Shown piece after piece: positions 36,119 through 45,830 of a stretch of DNA of 64,000 nucleotides (its first letter is position 1; each line of letters begins with the position of its first letter). The stretch spans positions 96,479 through 160,478 of the forward strand of contig NZ_VFWX01000015.1 in NCBI RefSeq assembly GCF_006442965.1. The letters are read 5' to 3'. Both the position numbers and the translations under genes were made by a program. Below the pieces are notes generated by a model, which worked only from the letters and a program-made list of their open reading frames with translations, had not been told where the DNA came from and made no database searches. Source of the DNA: Mesorhizobium sp. CU3. Its GTDB lineage: Bacteria > Pseudomonadota > Alphaproteobacteria > Rhizobiales > Rhizobiaceae.

Positions 36119-37942
36119 ATGACAGCCAGACGCGACATCGAAGCCATCACGGAACGCATCCGCCAACGCTCGAAAGCCGGCCGCGAAGCCTATCTCGGCC
36201 GCATCGCCGGAGCGTCCAGCAACACCGCCAACCGGGCGGTGCTGGGTTGCGGCAACCTCGCGCACGGCTTTGCCGTGTGCAGCCCTTCGGAAAAGATCGC
36301 GCTCGGCGGCGACCGCGTGCCGAACCTCGGCATCATCACCTCCTACAACGACATGTTGTCGGCGCATCAGCCCTTCGAGACCTTCCCGGCGCTGATCAAG
36401 GAAGCCGCGCGTGAAGCGGGCGGCATCGCCCAGGTCGCCGGCGGCGTGCCGGCGATGTGCGACGGCGTCACCCAAGGCCAGCCCGGGATGGAATTGTCGC
36501 TGTTTTCGCGCGACGTCATCGCCATGGCGGCGGCGATCGGCCTGTCGCACAACATGTTCGACGCCGCCGTTTTCCTCGGCGTCTGCGACAAGATCGTGCC
36601 CGGACTGGTGATCGGCGCGCTCACCTTCGGCCACCTGCCGGCGGTGTTCGTTCCGGCAGGGCCGATGACGACGGGCCTCGCCAATGACGAGAAGGCCAAG
36701 GTCCGCCAGCTTTATGCCGAGGGCAAGGTCGGCCGCGCCGAATTGCTGGAGGCGGAGTCCAAATCCTATCACGGGCCGGGCACGTGCACCTTCTACGGCA
36801 CCGCCAACTCCAACCAGATGCTGATGGAGATCATGGGCCTGCATACGCCTGGTGCCTCCTTCGTCAATCCGGGCACGCCATTGCGCGACGCCCTGACCCG
36901 GGAAGCGGCGAAACGGGCGCTGGCGATCACCGCACTCGGCAATGCCTATACGCCAGTTGGGCGCATGATCGACGAGCGTTCTATCGTCAACGGCGTTGTC
37001 GGCCTGCATGCCACAGGCGGCTCGACCAACCACACCATCCATCTCATTGCGATGGCCGCCGCCGCCGGCATCGCGCTGACCTGGCAGGACATTTCGGACC
37101 TGTCGGAGGCGGTACCGCTGCTCGCGCGCGTCTATCCGAACGGGCTTGCCGACGTGAACCATTTCCACGCCGCCGGCGGGCTCGGGTTCCTGATCCGCGA
37201 GTTGCTCGACGAAGGCCTGCTGCATGAGGATGTGCAGACGGTCTGGGGCGAAGGCCTGCGGCCCTATGCGGTCGAAGCCAGGCTCGGCGACGACGGCAGC
37301 GTGGTGCGCGAGGCGGCGCCACCGGTGAGTGGCGACGAGAAGGTCCTGGCGCCGGTGAGGAAGGCGTTCCAGCCGACCGGCGGGCTGAAGGTGCTCGGCG
37401 GCAATCTCGGCCATGCCGTGATCAAGACGTCCGCCGTGAAGCCCGAGCGGCGCATCATCGAGGCGCCGGCGAAAGTGTTCGACAGCCAGCAGGGGCTGAA
37501 CGACGCTTTCAAGGCCGGAACGCTGACGGGAGACTTCATCGCCGTCATCCGCTTCCAGGGGCCTAAGGCCAACGGCATGCCGGAACTGCACAAGCTGACC
37601 ACGGTGCTCGGCATACTGCAGGATCGCGGCCAGCGCGTCGCGCTGGTGACGGACGGTCGCATGTCGGGTGCCTCCGGCAAGGTGCCCGCGGCGATCCATG
37701 TGACGCCGGAAGCGGTCGAGGACGGACCGATCGCCAGGATCCATGACGGCGACGTCATCCGCCTCGACGCCGATGCCGGGACGCTGGAAGTGCTGGTGCC
37801 GGGAACGGAATTCGCGCTGCGTCGGACCGCGGACGCCGACCTGATAGGCAACGAGTTCGGCTTCGGCCGCGAACTGTTCGCCGGCTTCCGGCAACTGGTC
37901 GGCCGCGCCGACCACGGGGCGGCGGCGTTCGGAAACGCCTGA
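36119..37942 (+). CDS. edd: Phosphogluconate dehydratase
   Basis: A 607-residue IlvD/Edd family dehydratase with an Fe-S cluster, converting 6-phosphogluconate to KDPG. ATG 36119 follows AAAGGA and gives the usual Edd N terminus; earlier in-frame ATGs at 36065 do not. Cluster and active-site regions are visible: NRAVLGCGNLAHGFAVCSPSE, GGVPAMCDGVTQGQPGMELS, and LGVCDKIVPGL. It lacks only the aldolase (eda) to complete the Entner-Doudoroff path, and eda is not in the window. Confidence 0.95.
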   Translation: MTARRDIEAITERIRQRSKAGREAYLGRIAGASSNTANRAVLGCGNLAHGFAVCSPSEKIALGGDRVPNLGIITSYNDMLSAHQPFETFPALIKEAAREAGGIAQVAGGVPAMCDGVTQGQPGMELSLFSRDVIAMAAAIGLSHNMFDAAVFLGVCDKIVPGLVIGALTFGHLPAVFVPAGPMTTGLANDEKAKVRQLYAEGKVGRAELLEAESKSYHGPGTCTFYGTANSNQMLMEIMGLHTPGASFVNPGTPLRDALTREAAKRALAITALGNAYTPVGRMIDERSIVNGVVGLHATGGSTNHTIHLIAMAAAAGIALTWQDISDLSEAVPLLARVYPNGLADVNHFHAAGGLGFLIRELLDEGLLHEDVQTVWGEGLRPYAVEARLGDDGSVVREAAPPVSGDEKVLAPVRKAFQPTGGLKVLGGNLGHAVIKTSAVKPERRIIEAPAKVFDSQQGLNDAFKAGTLTGDFIAVIRFQGPKANGMPELHKLTTVLGILQDRGQRVALVTDGRMSGASGKVPAAIHVTPEAVEDGPIARIHDGDVIRLDADAGTLEVLVPGTEFALRRTADADLIGNEFGFGRELFAGFRQLVGRADHGAAAFGNA

Positions 37943-37957
37943 CTAACCGCCTTCAAT

Positions 37958-37984
37958 GAAAAGGGCGGCCCAGGGCCGCCCTTT
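37958..37984. terminator. Bidirectional terminator after edd
   Basis: AAAGGGCGGC (37959-37968), CCAGG, GCCGCCCTTT (37974-37983): a ten-bp stem with A and T at the two sides. It serves edd from the left and the VWA gene from the right. Confidence 0.85.
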
Positions 37985-38006
37985 CTGTTTGTCCTGATCG
38001 CAGCGC

Positions 38007-39662
38007 CTACTGGACAGTGAGTTCGTTGCGCTCGCCGGCCTTGATCGTGAAAGGCGCTTCCTTGTCGGCCTTGTCGGTGGTGAAGTTGGTCACCAGCACA
38101 TAGTCGCCGGCCGCAAGCGTGGTCTGCATCTTTTCGCCATAGGCGTAGGTCACCTGCTTGCGCTCGCCCTGGATGTTCTTCTTGGCCTCGAAGATCTTGA
38201 AGCCGTCGGCGCCGGGTGCGTCGACAGCCAGCACGCCCGCGTTCAGCGTCACGTTGACATCGGTCATCTGCCCGACCGTGACGCTGAACGGCTGCTCAGT
38301 CGACACGGCCTGCACATCGACACCCATCACATAATCACCGGGCGGCAGGTCGAACTGGCTGTCGGGGCCATAGGCGTAAGTGACCTGGTCGCGGGTGCCA
38401 TCGAGCTTCTTGGCCGCCTTGTAGACCTTCCAGGACACGTCGGTGCCGGCCTTTTCGCCACCCTGGGTGTAGAAGGCATTGGCCTTGGCCTTGCCGACGC
38501 CGACGATCATGTCCTTGTCGACGACCTGGCCGGCGGCAAGCTGCAACGTCTCGCTCACCTCGCCGGCTCCCAGCTTCACGGTGACCTTGGTCTCGCCGGA
38601 CGGAACGACATACTTGACCTCGCCATAGTTGCTGTCCGACGTGCCGCCAGGATAGGCGATGCTGATCTGCGCATTGCGGTCGACATCGGCCCCAGGCGCC
38701 GGCCGCGCATGGATGGAGACCTGCGCGGCGTTCAGGTTGAGCGCCAGCTCCGTTGCCTTGTCAGCCGTCAGAGAGACCTTCTGCTCGGCCTTGGCGGCGC
38801 CACTCGAGGCGACGACGATGTAGTTGCCGGCAGCAAGATGGAACTTGACGACGTTATAGCCGGAATCGACGTGTTCGCCGCTGTCCCCCTTGGCATCATC
38901 CTTGAAGACTTCATAGTAAACGTCGATCTTCGGCACCTCGCCGCCCTCTTTCAGGAACGCTTGCGGGATGAGGTTGTAGTCGACTTCGGCTGCCGCCGGC
39001 GCCGGCGCGGGGGCCGGTGCCGGTTCAGGGGCTGGCGCCGGAGCCGCCACGGTCTCGACCAGGGCTTCCTGCAGCGCTTTCTCGTCAGACGCCTGGATGT
39101 ATTTGCCGCCGGTGTTCTCGGCGAGGCAGGCGATCTGCTTGCCCTCGTCGGCGCTGAGCCCGAAGCCGACGACATCGGCCTTGAAGTCTACGCCGGTTTC
39201 CTTCAGCTCCTTGCCGAGCGCGCAGGGGTCGCCGCCGCAGGTTTCCAGGCCATCGGTGATCAGCACCACCGTCGCCTTGTCCTCGGTGTATTTCAGCGCT
39301 TCGGCAGCCTGCTTGACGGCTGCCGTCAGCGGCGTCTTGCCCAAAAATTTCATGCTGTCGGCGGCGGCCGAAATCGCGCTTGCCGAACCCGCCTGCGGCG
39401 GCACGATCAGCTCGATGTCGTCGCAGCTGCCCTTGGTGCGATGGCCATAGGCCATGAAGCCGATCTCGTCATCGGTTGGGACCGACTGCAGCACCGTGCG
39501 CAGCGATTCGCGCGCGATTTCCAATTTCGGCTTGCCGTCGATCTGGGCCCACATCGAGCCCGAAGCGTCCAGAATGATGATGACCTTGTTGGCCGCAAAG
39601 CCAAAACTCGTCATCGACAAAAGCATTGCCGCCGCAGCGACGCCCCGTATCAGTCCCGCCAT
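38007..39662 (-). CDS. Secreted VWA-domain protein
   Basis: A 551-residue exported protein. AGGAGA precedes ATG 39662. The signal peptide is MAGLIRGVAAAAMLLSMTSF with cleavage near GFAA. A von Willebrand A domain (about 25-210) has the metal-site motif DASGSMWAQ and TPLTAAV, with ITDGLETCGGDPC. Then comes an Ala/Pro linker (APAPAPEPAPAPAPA), and a C-terminal half (about 245-551) of three similar beta-sandwich-like repeats with recurring TYAYG and LAAGDYV/LPPGDYV. The role is unknown; such proteins bind partners in the periplasm. Confidence 0.85.
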   Translation of the reverse strand: MAGLIRGVAAAAMLLSMTSFGFAANKVIIILDASGSMWAQIDGKPKLEIARESLRTVLQSVPTDDEIGFMAYGHRTKGSCDDIELIVPPQAGSASAISAAADSMKFLGKTPLTAAVKQAAEALKYTEDKATVVLITDGLETCGGDPCALGKELKETGVDFKADVVGFGLSADEGKQIACLAENTGGKYIQASDEKALQEALVETVAAPAPAPEPAPAPAPAPAAAEVDYNLIPQAFLKEGGEVPKIDVYYEVFKDDAKGDSGEHVDSGYNVVKFHLAAGNYIVVASSGAAKAEQKVSLTADKATELALNLNAAQVSIHARPAPGADVDRNAQISIAYPGGTSDSNYGEVKYVVPSGETKVTVKLGAGEVSETLQLAAGQVVDKDMIVGVGKAKANAFYTQGGEKAGTDVSWKVYKAAKKLDGTRDQVTYAYGPDSQFDLPPGDYVMGVDVQAVSTEQPFSVTVGQMTDVNVTLNAGVLAVDAPGADGFKIFEAKKNIQGERKQVTYAYGEKMQTTLAAGDYVLVTNFTTDKADKEAPFTIKAGERNELTVQ

Positions 39663-39813
39663 GGATGTCTCCTGATTGATCCCTCGTCCGCGCCGGGCAA
39701 GCTATTTTAGGTGGCCCGCGGAGACAAGCTGCAAAAGCCGATGCATGTCGCGCAAAAATTGCGCGGCGGTTTTGTGGCAGTCGGCGCTGCTCGGTTCGAT
39801 CGCCTGACAGCGG

Positions 39814-40812
39814 TCAGTAAGTGGTCCGGCGCTCTTCAGAAGGCGGGCGGCCGAACTGCAGGCGGTAGCTCTGCGCGAAATAGGAGTGCGAAGTGAAGCC
39901 GGTGGCGATCGCCACGTCGAGGATCGGCATGTTGGTCTGGCGCAGCAATTCGCGCGCCCGCTCGAGCCTCAGCCGCATATAGTAGCGGCCGGGCGTGACG
40001 CTGAGGTGGCGCAGAAAGAGGCGCTCGACCTGGCGCACGGAAAGCCCCGCCGATTTGGCGAGTTGCACCGCCGACAGCGGTTCGTCGAGATGGTCGGCCA
40101 TCAATTCGACGATACGCCTGAGCTTCTCCGACTTGCCGGTGAGGTCGCGCTCGGGCCCGACGCGCTGACGGTCGCCGGCCGAGCGGATGCGTTCATGCTG
40201 GAACTGGTTGGCGACGCCATTGGCGAGGTTGGAGCCGAAATCGCCGCGCACGATCTCCAGCATCAGGTCGATCGAGGTGGTGCCGCCGGCGCAGGTGTAG
40301 CGCTTGCGGTCGATCTCGAAAACGTTTCCGGTGCAGTTGATATCGGGAAAACGCTCCATGAAGCCGGCGCGGTTTTCCCAGTGGATGGTGCAGCGATAGC
40401 CGTCCAGCTGTCCGGCCTCGGCCAACAGATAGGAGCCGACCGAGAGCGCGCCGAGCGCGTTGCCGCGGCGGCCCCAGCTGCGCAGCGCCGCCAGCACCTT
40501 GCTCTTGCCGGGGAACTCGATGGAGAGGCCGACCGAGACGAACAGGATGTCGACCGGCGGCATGTCGGCAACCGAGTAGTCGATCTTTAGCGGCAGGCCG
40601 TTGGAGGCCATGACCGCGTCGCCATCGGCCGAGATCGTCGTCCAGCCGTAAAAATCGCGGCCGAGCAGGCGGTTGGCCGAGCGGAAGCAATCGATGGCCG
40701 CGGCCAGCGAGAACATCGAGAACTTGTCCACCAGAAGGAAGCCGAACTGACGGCCGCCCTGAACGGGATCGCTGGTGACCGGCCGCTCGATAGGAAGGGA
40801 ATGGTTCGGCAA
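39814..40812 (-). CDS. GlxA family AraC-type transcriptional regulator
   Basis: A 332-residue regulator with an N-terminal DJ-1/PfpI-like domain (about 20-190; FGFLLVDKFSMFSLAAAIDC, LGALSVGSYLLAEAG, TCAGGTTSIDLMLEI) and a C-terminal AraC double helix-turn-helix (about 230-325; LSAVQLAKSAGLSVRQVERL and the FTSHSYFAQSYRLQFG motif). This GlxA/GbdR/CdhR group often controls use of glycine betaine, carnitine, dimethylglycine or arginine. The target is not seen next to it; folD follows upstream on the same strand 17 bases away, so a C1-metabolism link is possible. Confidence 0.88.
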   Translation of the reverse strand: MPNHSLPIERPVTSDPVQGGRQFGFLLVDKFSMFSLAAAIDCFRSANRLLGRDFYGWTTISADGDAVMASNGLPLKIDYSVADMPPVDILFVSVGLSIEFPGKSKVLAALRSWGRRGNALGALSVGSYLLAEAGQLDGYRCTIHWENRAGFMERFPDINCTGNVFEIDRKRYTCAGGTTSIDLMLEIVRGDFGSNLANGVANQFQHERIRSAGDRQRVGPERDLTGKSEKLRRIVELMADHLDEPLSAVQLAKSAGLSVRQVERLFLRHLSVTPGRYYMRLRLERARELLRQTNMPILDVAIATGFTSHSYFAQSYRLQFGRPPSEERRTTY

Positions 40813-40829
40813 CTACGTTGCTTTCCGCG

Positions 40830-41729
40830 TCAGAAGGACGGCCGCTTCATCCCGGCCGCGAGGTAGGCGGAAGCTACAGTGTTCGCCATCAGCATGGCAA
40901 TGGTCATCGGGCCGACGCCGCCTGGCACCGGCGTGATGGCGCCGGCGACCTTGGCCGCCTCGGCATAGGCGACGTCGCCGACCAGCCGCGACTTGCCTTC
41001 GCCCTTCTCCGGCGCGGGAATGCGGTTGATCCCCACATCGATGACGGTCGCGCCGGGCTTCACCCAATCGCCCTTAACCATTTCCGGGCGGCCGACGGCG
41101 GCGACCAGGATGTCGGCGGTACGGGCCAGCGCCGGCAGGTCCTTGGTGCGGCTGTGCGCGATAGTGACGGTGCAGTTTGCCGCAAGCAAAAGGTTGGCCA
41201 TCGGCTTGCCGACGATGTTGGAACGGCCGACGACGACGGCGTTGAGGCCGGACAGATCCTTGCCGCGGACGCGCTCGATCAGAAGCATGGAGCCAGCCGG
41301 CGTGCAGGGCACGAAGGCGGTTTCGAGCTCGCCGGTGCCGAGCTTGCCGACATTGATGAAGTGGAAGCCGTCGACATCCTTTTCGGGCGCGATGGTCTGG
41401 ATGACCTTGCCGGCGTCGATGTGGCCGGGCAGCGGCAGCTGCACCAGGATGCCGTGGATCGAGGCATCAGCGTTGAGGTCGTCGATGATCTTGAGCAGTT
41501 GCGCCTCGCTGGTGTCGGCCGGCAGCGTGTGCTGCAGCGAATGGAAACCGCATTCCTTGGCGGTGCGCGATTTCGAAGCGACGTAGACCTGGCTGGCAGG
41601 GTCTTCACCGACGATCACCACGGCGAGGCCGGGCTTGGTGGCTCCTTTGGCTACCAGTTCCGATGTCAGCGCCTTCACCTTGGAAACCACGTCCTCGGCA
41701 ACGCTCTTTCCGTCAATCACTTCGGCCAT
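40830..41729 (-). CDS. folD: Bifunctional methylenetetrahydrofolate dehydrogenase/cyclohydrolase
   Basis: A 299-residue FolD. The start is ATG 41729 with GAGGTG before it; a GTG three bases earlier is possible. Landmarks are YVASKSRTAKECGF with the catalytic Lys, ILVQLPLPGHID, KDVDGFHFINVGKL, VVVGRSNIVGKPMA (NADP site) and ITPVPGGVGPMTIAML. It interconverts 5,10-methylene- and 10-formyl-tetrahydrofolate. It precedes the GlxA-type regulator on the same strand. Confidence 0.96.
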   Translation of the reverse strand: MAEVIDGKSVAEDVVSKVKALTSELVAKGATKPGLAVVIVGEDPASQVYVASKSRTAKECGFHSLQHTLPADTSEAQLLKIIDDLNADASIHGILVQLPLPGHIDAGKVIQTIAPEKDVDGFHFINVGKLGTGELETAFVPCTPAGSMLLIERVRGKDLSGLNAVVVGRSNIVGKPMANLLLAANCTVTIAHSRTKDLPALARTADILVAAVGRPEMVKGDWVKPGATVIDVGINRIPAPEKGEGKSRLVGDVAYAEAAKVAGAITPVPGGVGPMTIAMLMANTVASAYLAAGMKRPSF

Positions 41730-41932
41730 CACTCACCTCAATCACGGTTCTGCCGACCACAAATCCTCGTGGACGTCGATCCTTCAGTCATCAATCTCGA
41801 TTAGCCCAACGCTAGGCGCGGACGCACCAATGCAGCGCGGCATTTTCACGAAAATTCGGCCGGGCAATCCCGTCAAAGCGTCGTCGGATGCCGTAAACCC
41901 GAAAGCATCGGCATTTCTCGGAACCGGATGGT

Positions 41933-44335
41933 CTAGAAATAGCGGCGGCGCGTGCGGCTTTCGGTCAGGTCGCGCACCGCCTCGCGGAATTCGCGCAGGC
42001 TGGCGCGGATTTCGTCGATCTGATCCTGCTGGTCGGCCGGAGACGTGTGCGCGTACGGCTCTTCGTAAGGGGCTGGCCGCGCGTAAGGATCTGGCCGGGC
42101 ATCATTCGACGGGTAGGCATAGCTGCTGGCAGGCGGCGGATGAAAGCCTTGCTGCGCTGGCGCGACCGGCTCAGTGTAGCGAGCCTCGCGGTTTGGCGCC
42201 TGCCAAGCGCTTTCGGGTGGAACAGAGTCGGCAGCGACCATGTCCTCGGAGTCGCGCCGCACGAAGTAGCGCAAGGATGAAGCAAGCGCGCCCAACAATC
42301 CTGGACGGCTAGCATCATTGGCCGGCGCCGCGGGGGGCATGGCTGGTGTGGCCGGGAGTGGAGCAACCGGCGAAACCGCAGCGGCGGTTCGCACTGGCGA
42401 CGTCGGCCTGGCTGCCGCTGCCGGCCGTGCAACTGTGGTCGGCGGCGGGGCAGCAGGCGCAACCGGCGGCGGTGCAGCGAGAGGCGCCTGCAGCGGCGGC
42501 GGAGCTGCACGGTAGGGCCTGTCCTCCACGGGCTTCGGACGCCCTTCTGTGCCACCTCGGCGCGAACGCGCATCGACCGTCTCGCGCAGGCTGGCATAGA
42601 TGCCGCGCAGCGCGCCGAGGCCTATGCCGGCGAACAGGCCCGCAAAGAGGCCCGCCAAGGCCATCACGGCGCGCGACGGGCCCTTGGCTTCCAGGGGAGG
42701 TTGCGCAGGAGTGATCGTGTTGATGTTGGCGGAGTTGACGTCCTTCTGCTCGCTGGTCTCCTTGGCGCGCAAAAGGTACTGCTCATACACCGAACGCTTG
42801 GCGGCTGCCTCGCGCTCCAACTCACGCAACGACACAAGATTGTTGTTGACGTCGCCACTCTGCACCTTGGCCTGCGCCAAACGCGACGACAGATCCTGCT
42901 CGAGCTGGATCGAGCGTTTTAGATCGACCTGCAGCGACGCCGCGATGCGCTGCAATTCAGCGCTGATGCGCTCGCGCGCACCGACAAGCTGGGCATTGAG
43001 CGCCTGGAGTTCCGGATGGCGCGGGCCGAACTTGATGGCGGCACGATCCGCCTCCTGCTTCAACGCCGCGTATTGCGAGCGCAACTCGCTCATCATGTTG
43101 GAGTTGATCTCTTCCGGCAACGTGCCGTTGAGGACAGAGTTGACGTCCAGCGAGCGCGCGGAGGCCGCACGCGCGTTGAGCTCAAGCGTGCGGCCACGCG
43201 TCACCGATAGCTGCTCGTTGAGCTTCAGCATCTGGTCGTCGCTGATCAGGCGGCCCTGCGCGTCGACGAGATCGTGCGTGGCCCTGAAATCCTCGACGTT
43301 ACGCTCCGCCTTCTCAACGCCTTTGCGCAGTTCGTCGAGTTTGGATGTCAATGCGCTCGTCGCCCGCTCGGCCATATCGGACTGGTATTGACCGATCTCG
43401 CGCTGAAAGACATCTCTGGTGGTGTTGGCAATCAGCGCCGACTTCTCGCCACTCTGCGTGGTGGCGCTGATGGAGATGACGAAGGTCTTGCCGGTGCGCT
43501 CGACCGACAGGCTCTCGGCGAGGTTACCGACGGCCAACGCCTGGCGGCGCACCTCGCCCTTGCCAGCCGGCTCGTCATTTCGGGACAGCATCGAACGCAG
43601 TAATGACATGACGCCCAGTCGGCCGGAGCCCTGCCCGTTGAATTCCGGATCGTTGACGAGATTGAGCTCCTTGACGACTTCATCGAGGACCTTGCCGGAC
43701 GTCGCCATCTTGATGCGGGTTTCGACGACGGCCAAGGCGGCATCGGGCTGCCCCACCGATTGGGTGAGATCGCGGTCGGAAAGCTTCAGATCACCAGGCT
43801 CGATGGTCAGCTCAGTCGTCGCCTCGTATTTCTTCGGCGTCGACAGCGCGATCGCGATGCCGAGCACGGCACCCAAGATCGTGGTGGACAGGATCAGCGC
43901 CCTGGATCGTGCAATGCCGCCAATCACCTGCGCTGGATTGATCAGTGGCTTCCATTCCTGTGAATCGGAATCTCCCCCAGCGGGCGGCTGCCTCGCAGCG
44001 CGAGACCCGAGCGCAAATTGATGATCCGGGGCCTGGCCTGCATCGTCCTGCCCCGTAGCGCCGTGGCGATCTGTCTTATGCCACTCGTCGTCGGTTGGAC
44101 TTGCGGACGCCGAGGAGCGAACGCGACTGGGCTCGTCGGCTTCTGCCGGCCGCGGACTTGACTTGGCCTCGCGGTCGAAGCGCGCGGCGCGATGGCGCGC
44201 GGCGGCGTCCTCGCGCCATGAAGCGTTGGCCCGCTCACCGATCGGGACGGTGTTGTCTTCGCCGCGCACGGCCTGGCCGAGCGCGAGCAAAGAGCGCTCA
44301 CGCCTCCAATCATCGCGGTTGTCCCTGTCGACCAT
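41933..44335 (-). CDS. Polysaccharide co-polymerase (GumC/Wzz-like), no kinase domain
   Basis: An 800-residue inner-membrane chain-length/export protein. Order: a polar N-terminal extension of about 130, first membrane helix (about 146-167), a Wzz domain (KKYEATTELTIEPG) and a long periplasmic coiled coil (about 250-555, with EKAERNVEDFRATHDLVDAQ), second membrane helix (about 568-592), and a cytoplasmic Pro/Ala-rich tail (about 620-770) with an RYFVRRD motif. Related ExoP/Wzc proteins end in a tyrosine kinase with a Walker motif; none is present here, so it is GumC-like or its kinase is separate. It is divergent from the flippase gene. Confidence 0.88.
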   Translation of the reverse strand: MVDRDNRDDWRRERSLLALGQAVRGEDNTVPIGERANASWREDAAARHRAARFDREAKSSPRPAEADEPSRVRSSASASPTDDEWHKTDRHGATGQDDAGQAPDHQFALGSRAARQPPAGGDSDSQEWKPLINPAQVIGGIARSRALILSTTILGAVLGIAIALSTPKKYEATTELTIEPGDLKLSDRDLTQSVGQPDAALAVVETRIKMATSGKVLDEVVKELNLVNDPEFNGQGSGRLGVMSLLRSMLSRNDEPAGKGEVRRQALAVGNLAESLSVERTGKTFVISISATTQSGEKSALIANTTRDVFQREIGQYQSDMAERATSALTSKLDELRKGVEKAERNVEDFRATHDLVDAQGRLISDDQMLKLNEQLSVTRGRTLELNARAASARSLDVNSVLNGTLPEEINSNMMSELRSQYAALKQEADRAAIKFGPRHPELQALNAQLVGARERISAELQRIAASLQVDLKRSIQLEQDLSSRLAQAKVQSGDVNNNLVSLRELEREAAAKRSVYEQYLLRAKETSEQKDVNSANINTITPAQPPLEAKGPSRAVMALAGLFAGLFAGIGLGALRGIYASLRETVDARSRRGGTEGRPKPVEDRPYRAAPPPLQAPLAAPPPVAPAAPPPTTVARPAAAARPTSPVRTAAAVSPVAPLPATPAMPPAAPANDASRPGLLGALASSLRYFVRRDSEDMVAADSVPPESAWQAPNREARYTEPVAPAQQGFHPPPASSYAYPSNDARPDPYARPAPYEEPYAHTSPADQQDQIDEIRASLREFREAVRDLTESRTRRRYF

Positions 44336-44534
44336 TGTCTCTGAAATTACTCTCTGGCGGCCTGGGAGCGGCGGTTGGCCAATCGTTAAGTCAGGCTAAA
44401 CAGGCATAGGAAACAAAAGGTTAATTTTGCGCTCCGGCAGGCAGGGTTTCTCGCCGTCAACGCGGCGTTTTCGGCATTTCCGATGGGTCCCCAAACGGCG
44501 CGTTAAACTTTCACGCCTATCTATCGGCCCGGAC

Positions 44535-45830
44535 ATGACCCAGGCCAGCGACATACCGCAAAGGCGGAGCTTCGCGCGGATCGGCCACTTCGTGGCCAGC
44601 CGGCGCAAGCTGGTGCTCGACTATTTCTCGGCGATCAGCGGCGCCGGCGGCCGGCTGGTGTTCTCGCTCGCCTATTTCGTCGCTTTGGCCAACACGCTGT
44701 CGATCGCCGAATTCGGCATGTTCGCCACCGCCTCGGCCGCCGGCATCATGCTGTCGCGTATCCTCGCCTTCGGCTTCATCTCGGCGCTCTACCGCACCGC
44801 CACGATCCGCCCGAACCTGATCGGCACATTCACCGCGGGCTTCCTCTATCTCGGGGTCTTGTCGCTGCCGTTCCTGGCCGGCGCGGCCTACCTCGTCTAC
44901 CTGATCTTCTTTGCCGGCACCGTGCCCTTGTCGGCCTTTGCCGCGGTCGTCTTCGCCGAGGCGCTGTTGTGGCGGCCGGTCGAGGTGGTGCTGATCGTCA
45001 ACAACGGCCTCGGCAAGTTCGGCCGCGCCGCCGTGCTGGCGATCCTGGCGACGGCGCTGAGGGCCGTGGGCGCGGTGCTGTTCATGTTCGCCGCGCAGCG
45101 CACGATCGGCGTCTGGTCGCTGTTCTATATCGGCGCCAACGCCGCCTCGCTGATCGTCGCCTTCCTCTTCTTCTATCCGCGCCAACGCCTGCGGCTACGC
45201 ACCGAGCTCTATTTCCGGCGGCTTGCCGATTCCCTCTATGTCGCCGGATCCGAGGTGCTGTTCTACCTGCAGATGGAGTTCGACAAGCTCCTGGTGCTGT
45301 CGATCGGCGGCGCGCACCTTGCCGGCATCTACGCCATCATCATGCGGCTGGTGGACCTCACCGCGATCCCGATCCGCACCTTCTCGATGATGCTGGTGCA
45401 GCGCATGATGCGCGCGCCGGAACTTCTGTCGCGGCTGGCGGTGAAAAGCGGCATCGAAGGCGGCGTGTTCGTGGTTTCGACGGTAGCGCTGGTGTCGCTA
45501 GGCGTCGTTTTACATTTCTTCCCCAACGCGCTGGGCAAGAACGTCGCCGAGGCGGCACCGCTGGTCGCGCTCGCGGTCTGCGTGCCCGGCCTGCGAAACC
45601 TCGTCGAATACCAGGCCGAGCTTCTGTTCGCGCGCGGCCAGACGGCGGTCAGAGCAATCAATCTCGGCCTGCTCGCGGGCCTGAAGGCGGTGCTTTTGAC
45701 CTATGTGCTGACGACGATCCCCGACACGTCCAATCTGGTGCTGTCGCTCAACATCGTCTTTCTGCTGCTCTACCTCGCCTCGATGCTGCTGACCTATTCG
45801 GCGATGCGCAGGCCGGCGAAGGCGATTTAG
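44535..45830 (+). CDS. Polysaccharide flippase (Wzx/MATE-like)
   Basis: About 431 residues starting at ATG 44535 (a longer frame begins at 44427 in non-membrane sequence). About 12-14 membrane segments are visible, beginning SGAGGRLVFSLAYFVALANTLSIAEFG, the usual N terminus of polysaccharide transporters of the PST/O-antigen class. It would move lipid-linked sugar units across the inner membrane for the neighbouring glycosyltransferases and ligase. Divergent from the co-polymerase with about 200 bases between. Confidence 0.85.
   Translation: MTQASDIPQRRSFARIGHFVASRRKLVLDYFSAISGAGGRLVFSLAYFVALANTLSIAEFGMFATASAAGIMLSRILAFGFISALYRTATIRPNLIGTFTAGFLYLGVLSLPFLAGAAYLVYLIFFAGTVPLSAFAAVVFAEALLWRPVEVVLIVNNGLGKFGRAAVLAILATALRAVGAVLFMFAAQRTIGVWSLFYIGANAASLIVAFLFFYPRQRLRLRTELYFRRLADSLYVAGSEVLFYLQMEFDKLLVLSIGGAHLAGIYAIIMRLVDLTAIPIRTFSMMLVQRMMRAPELLSRLAVKSGIEGGVFVVSTVALVSLGVVLHFFPNALGKNVAEAAPLVALAVCVPGLRNLVEYQAELLFARGQTAVRAINLGLLAGLKAVLLTYVLTTIPDTSNLVLSLNIVFLLLYLASMLLTYSAMRRPAKAI

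Noticed and set aside
44393..44408. TTAA-N7-TAAA resembling a CtrA box between co-polymerase and flippase
   Set aside because: The second half deviates; no other support.
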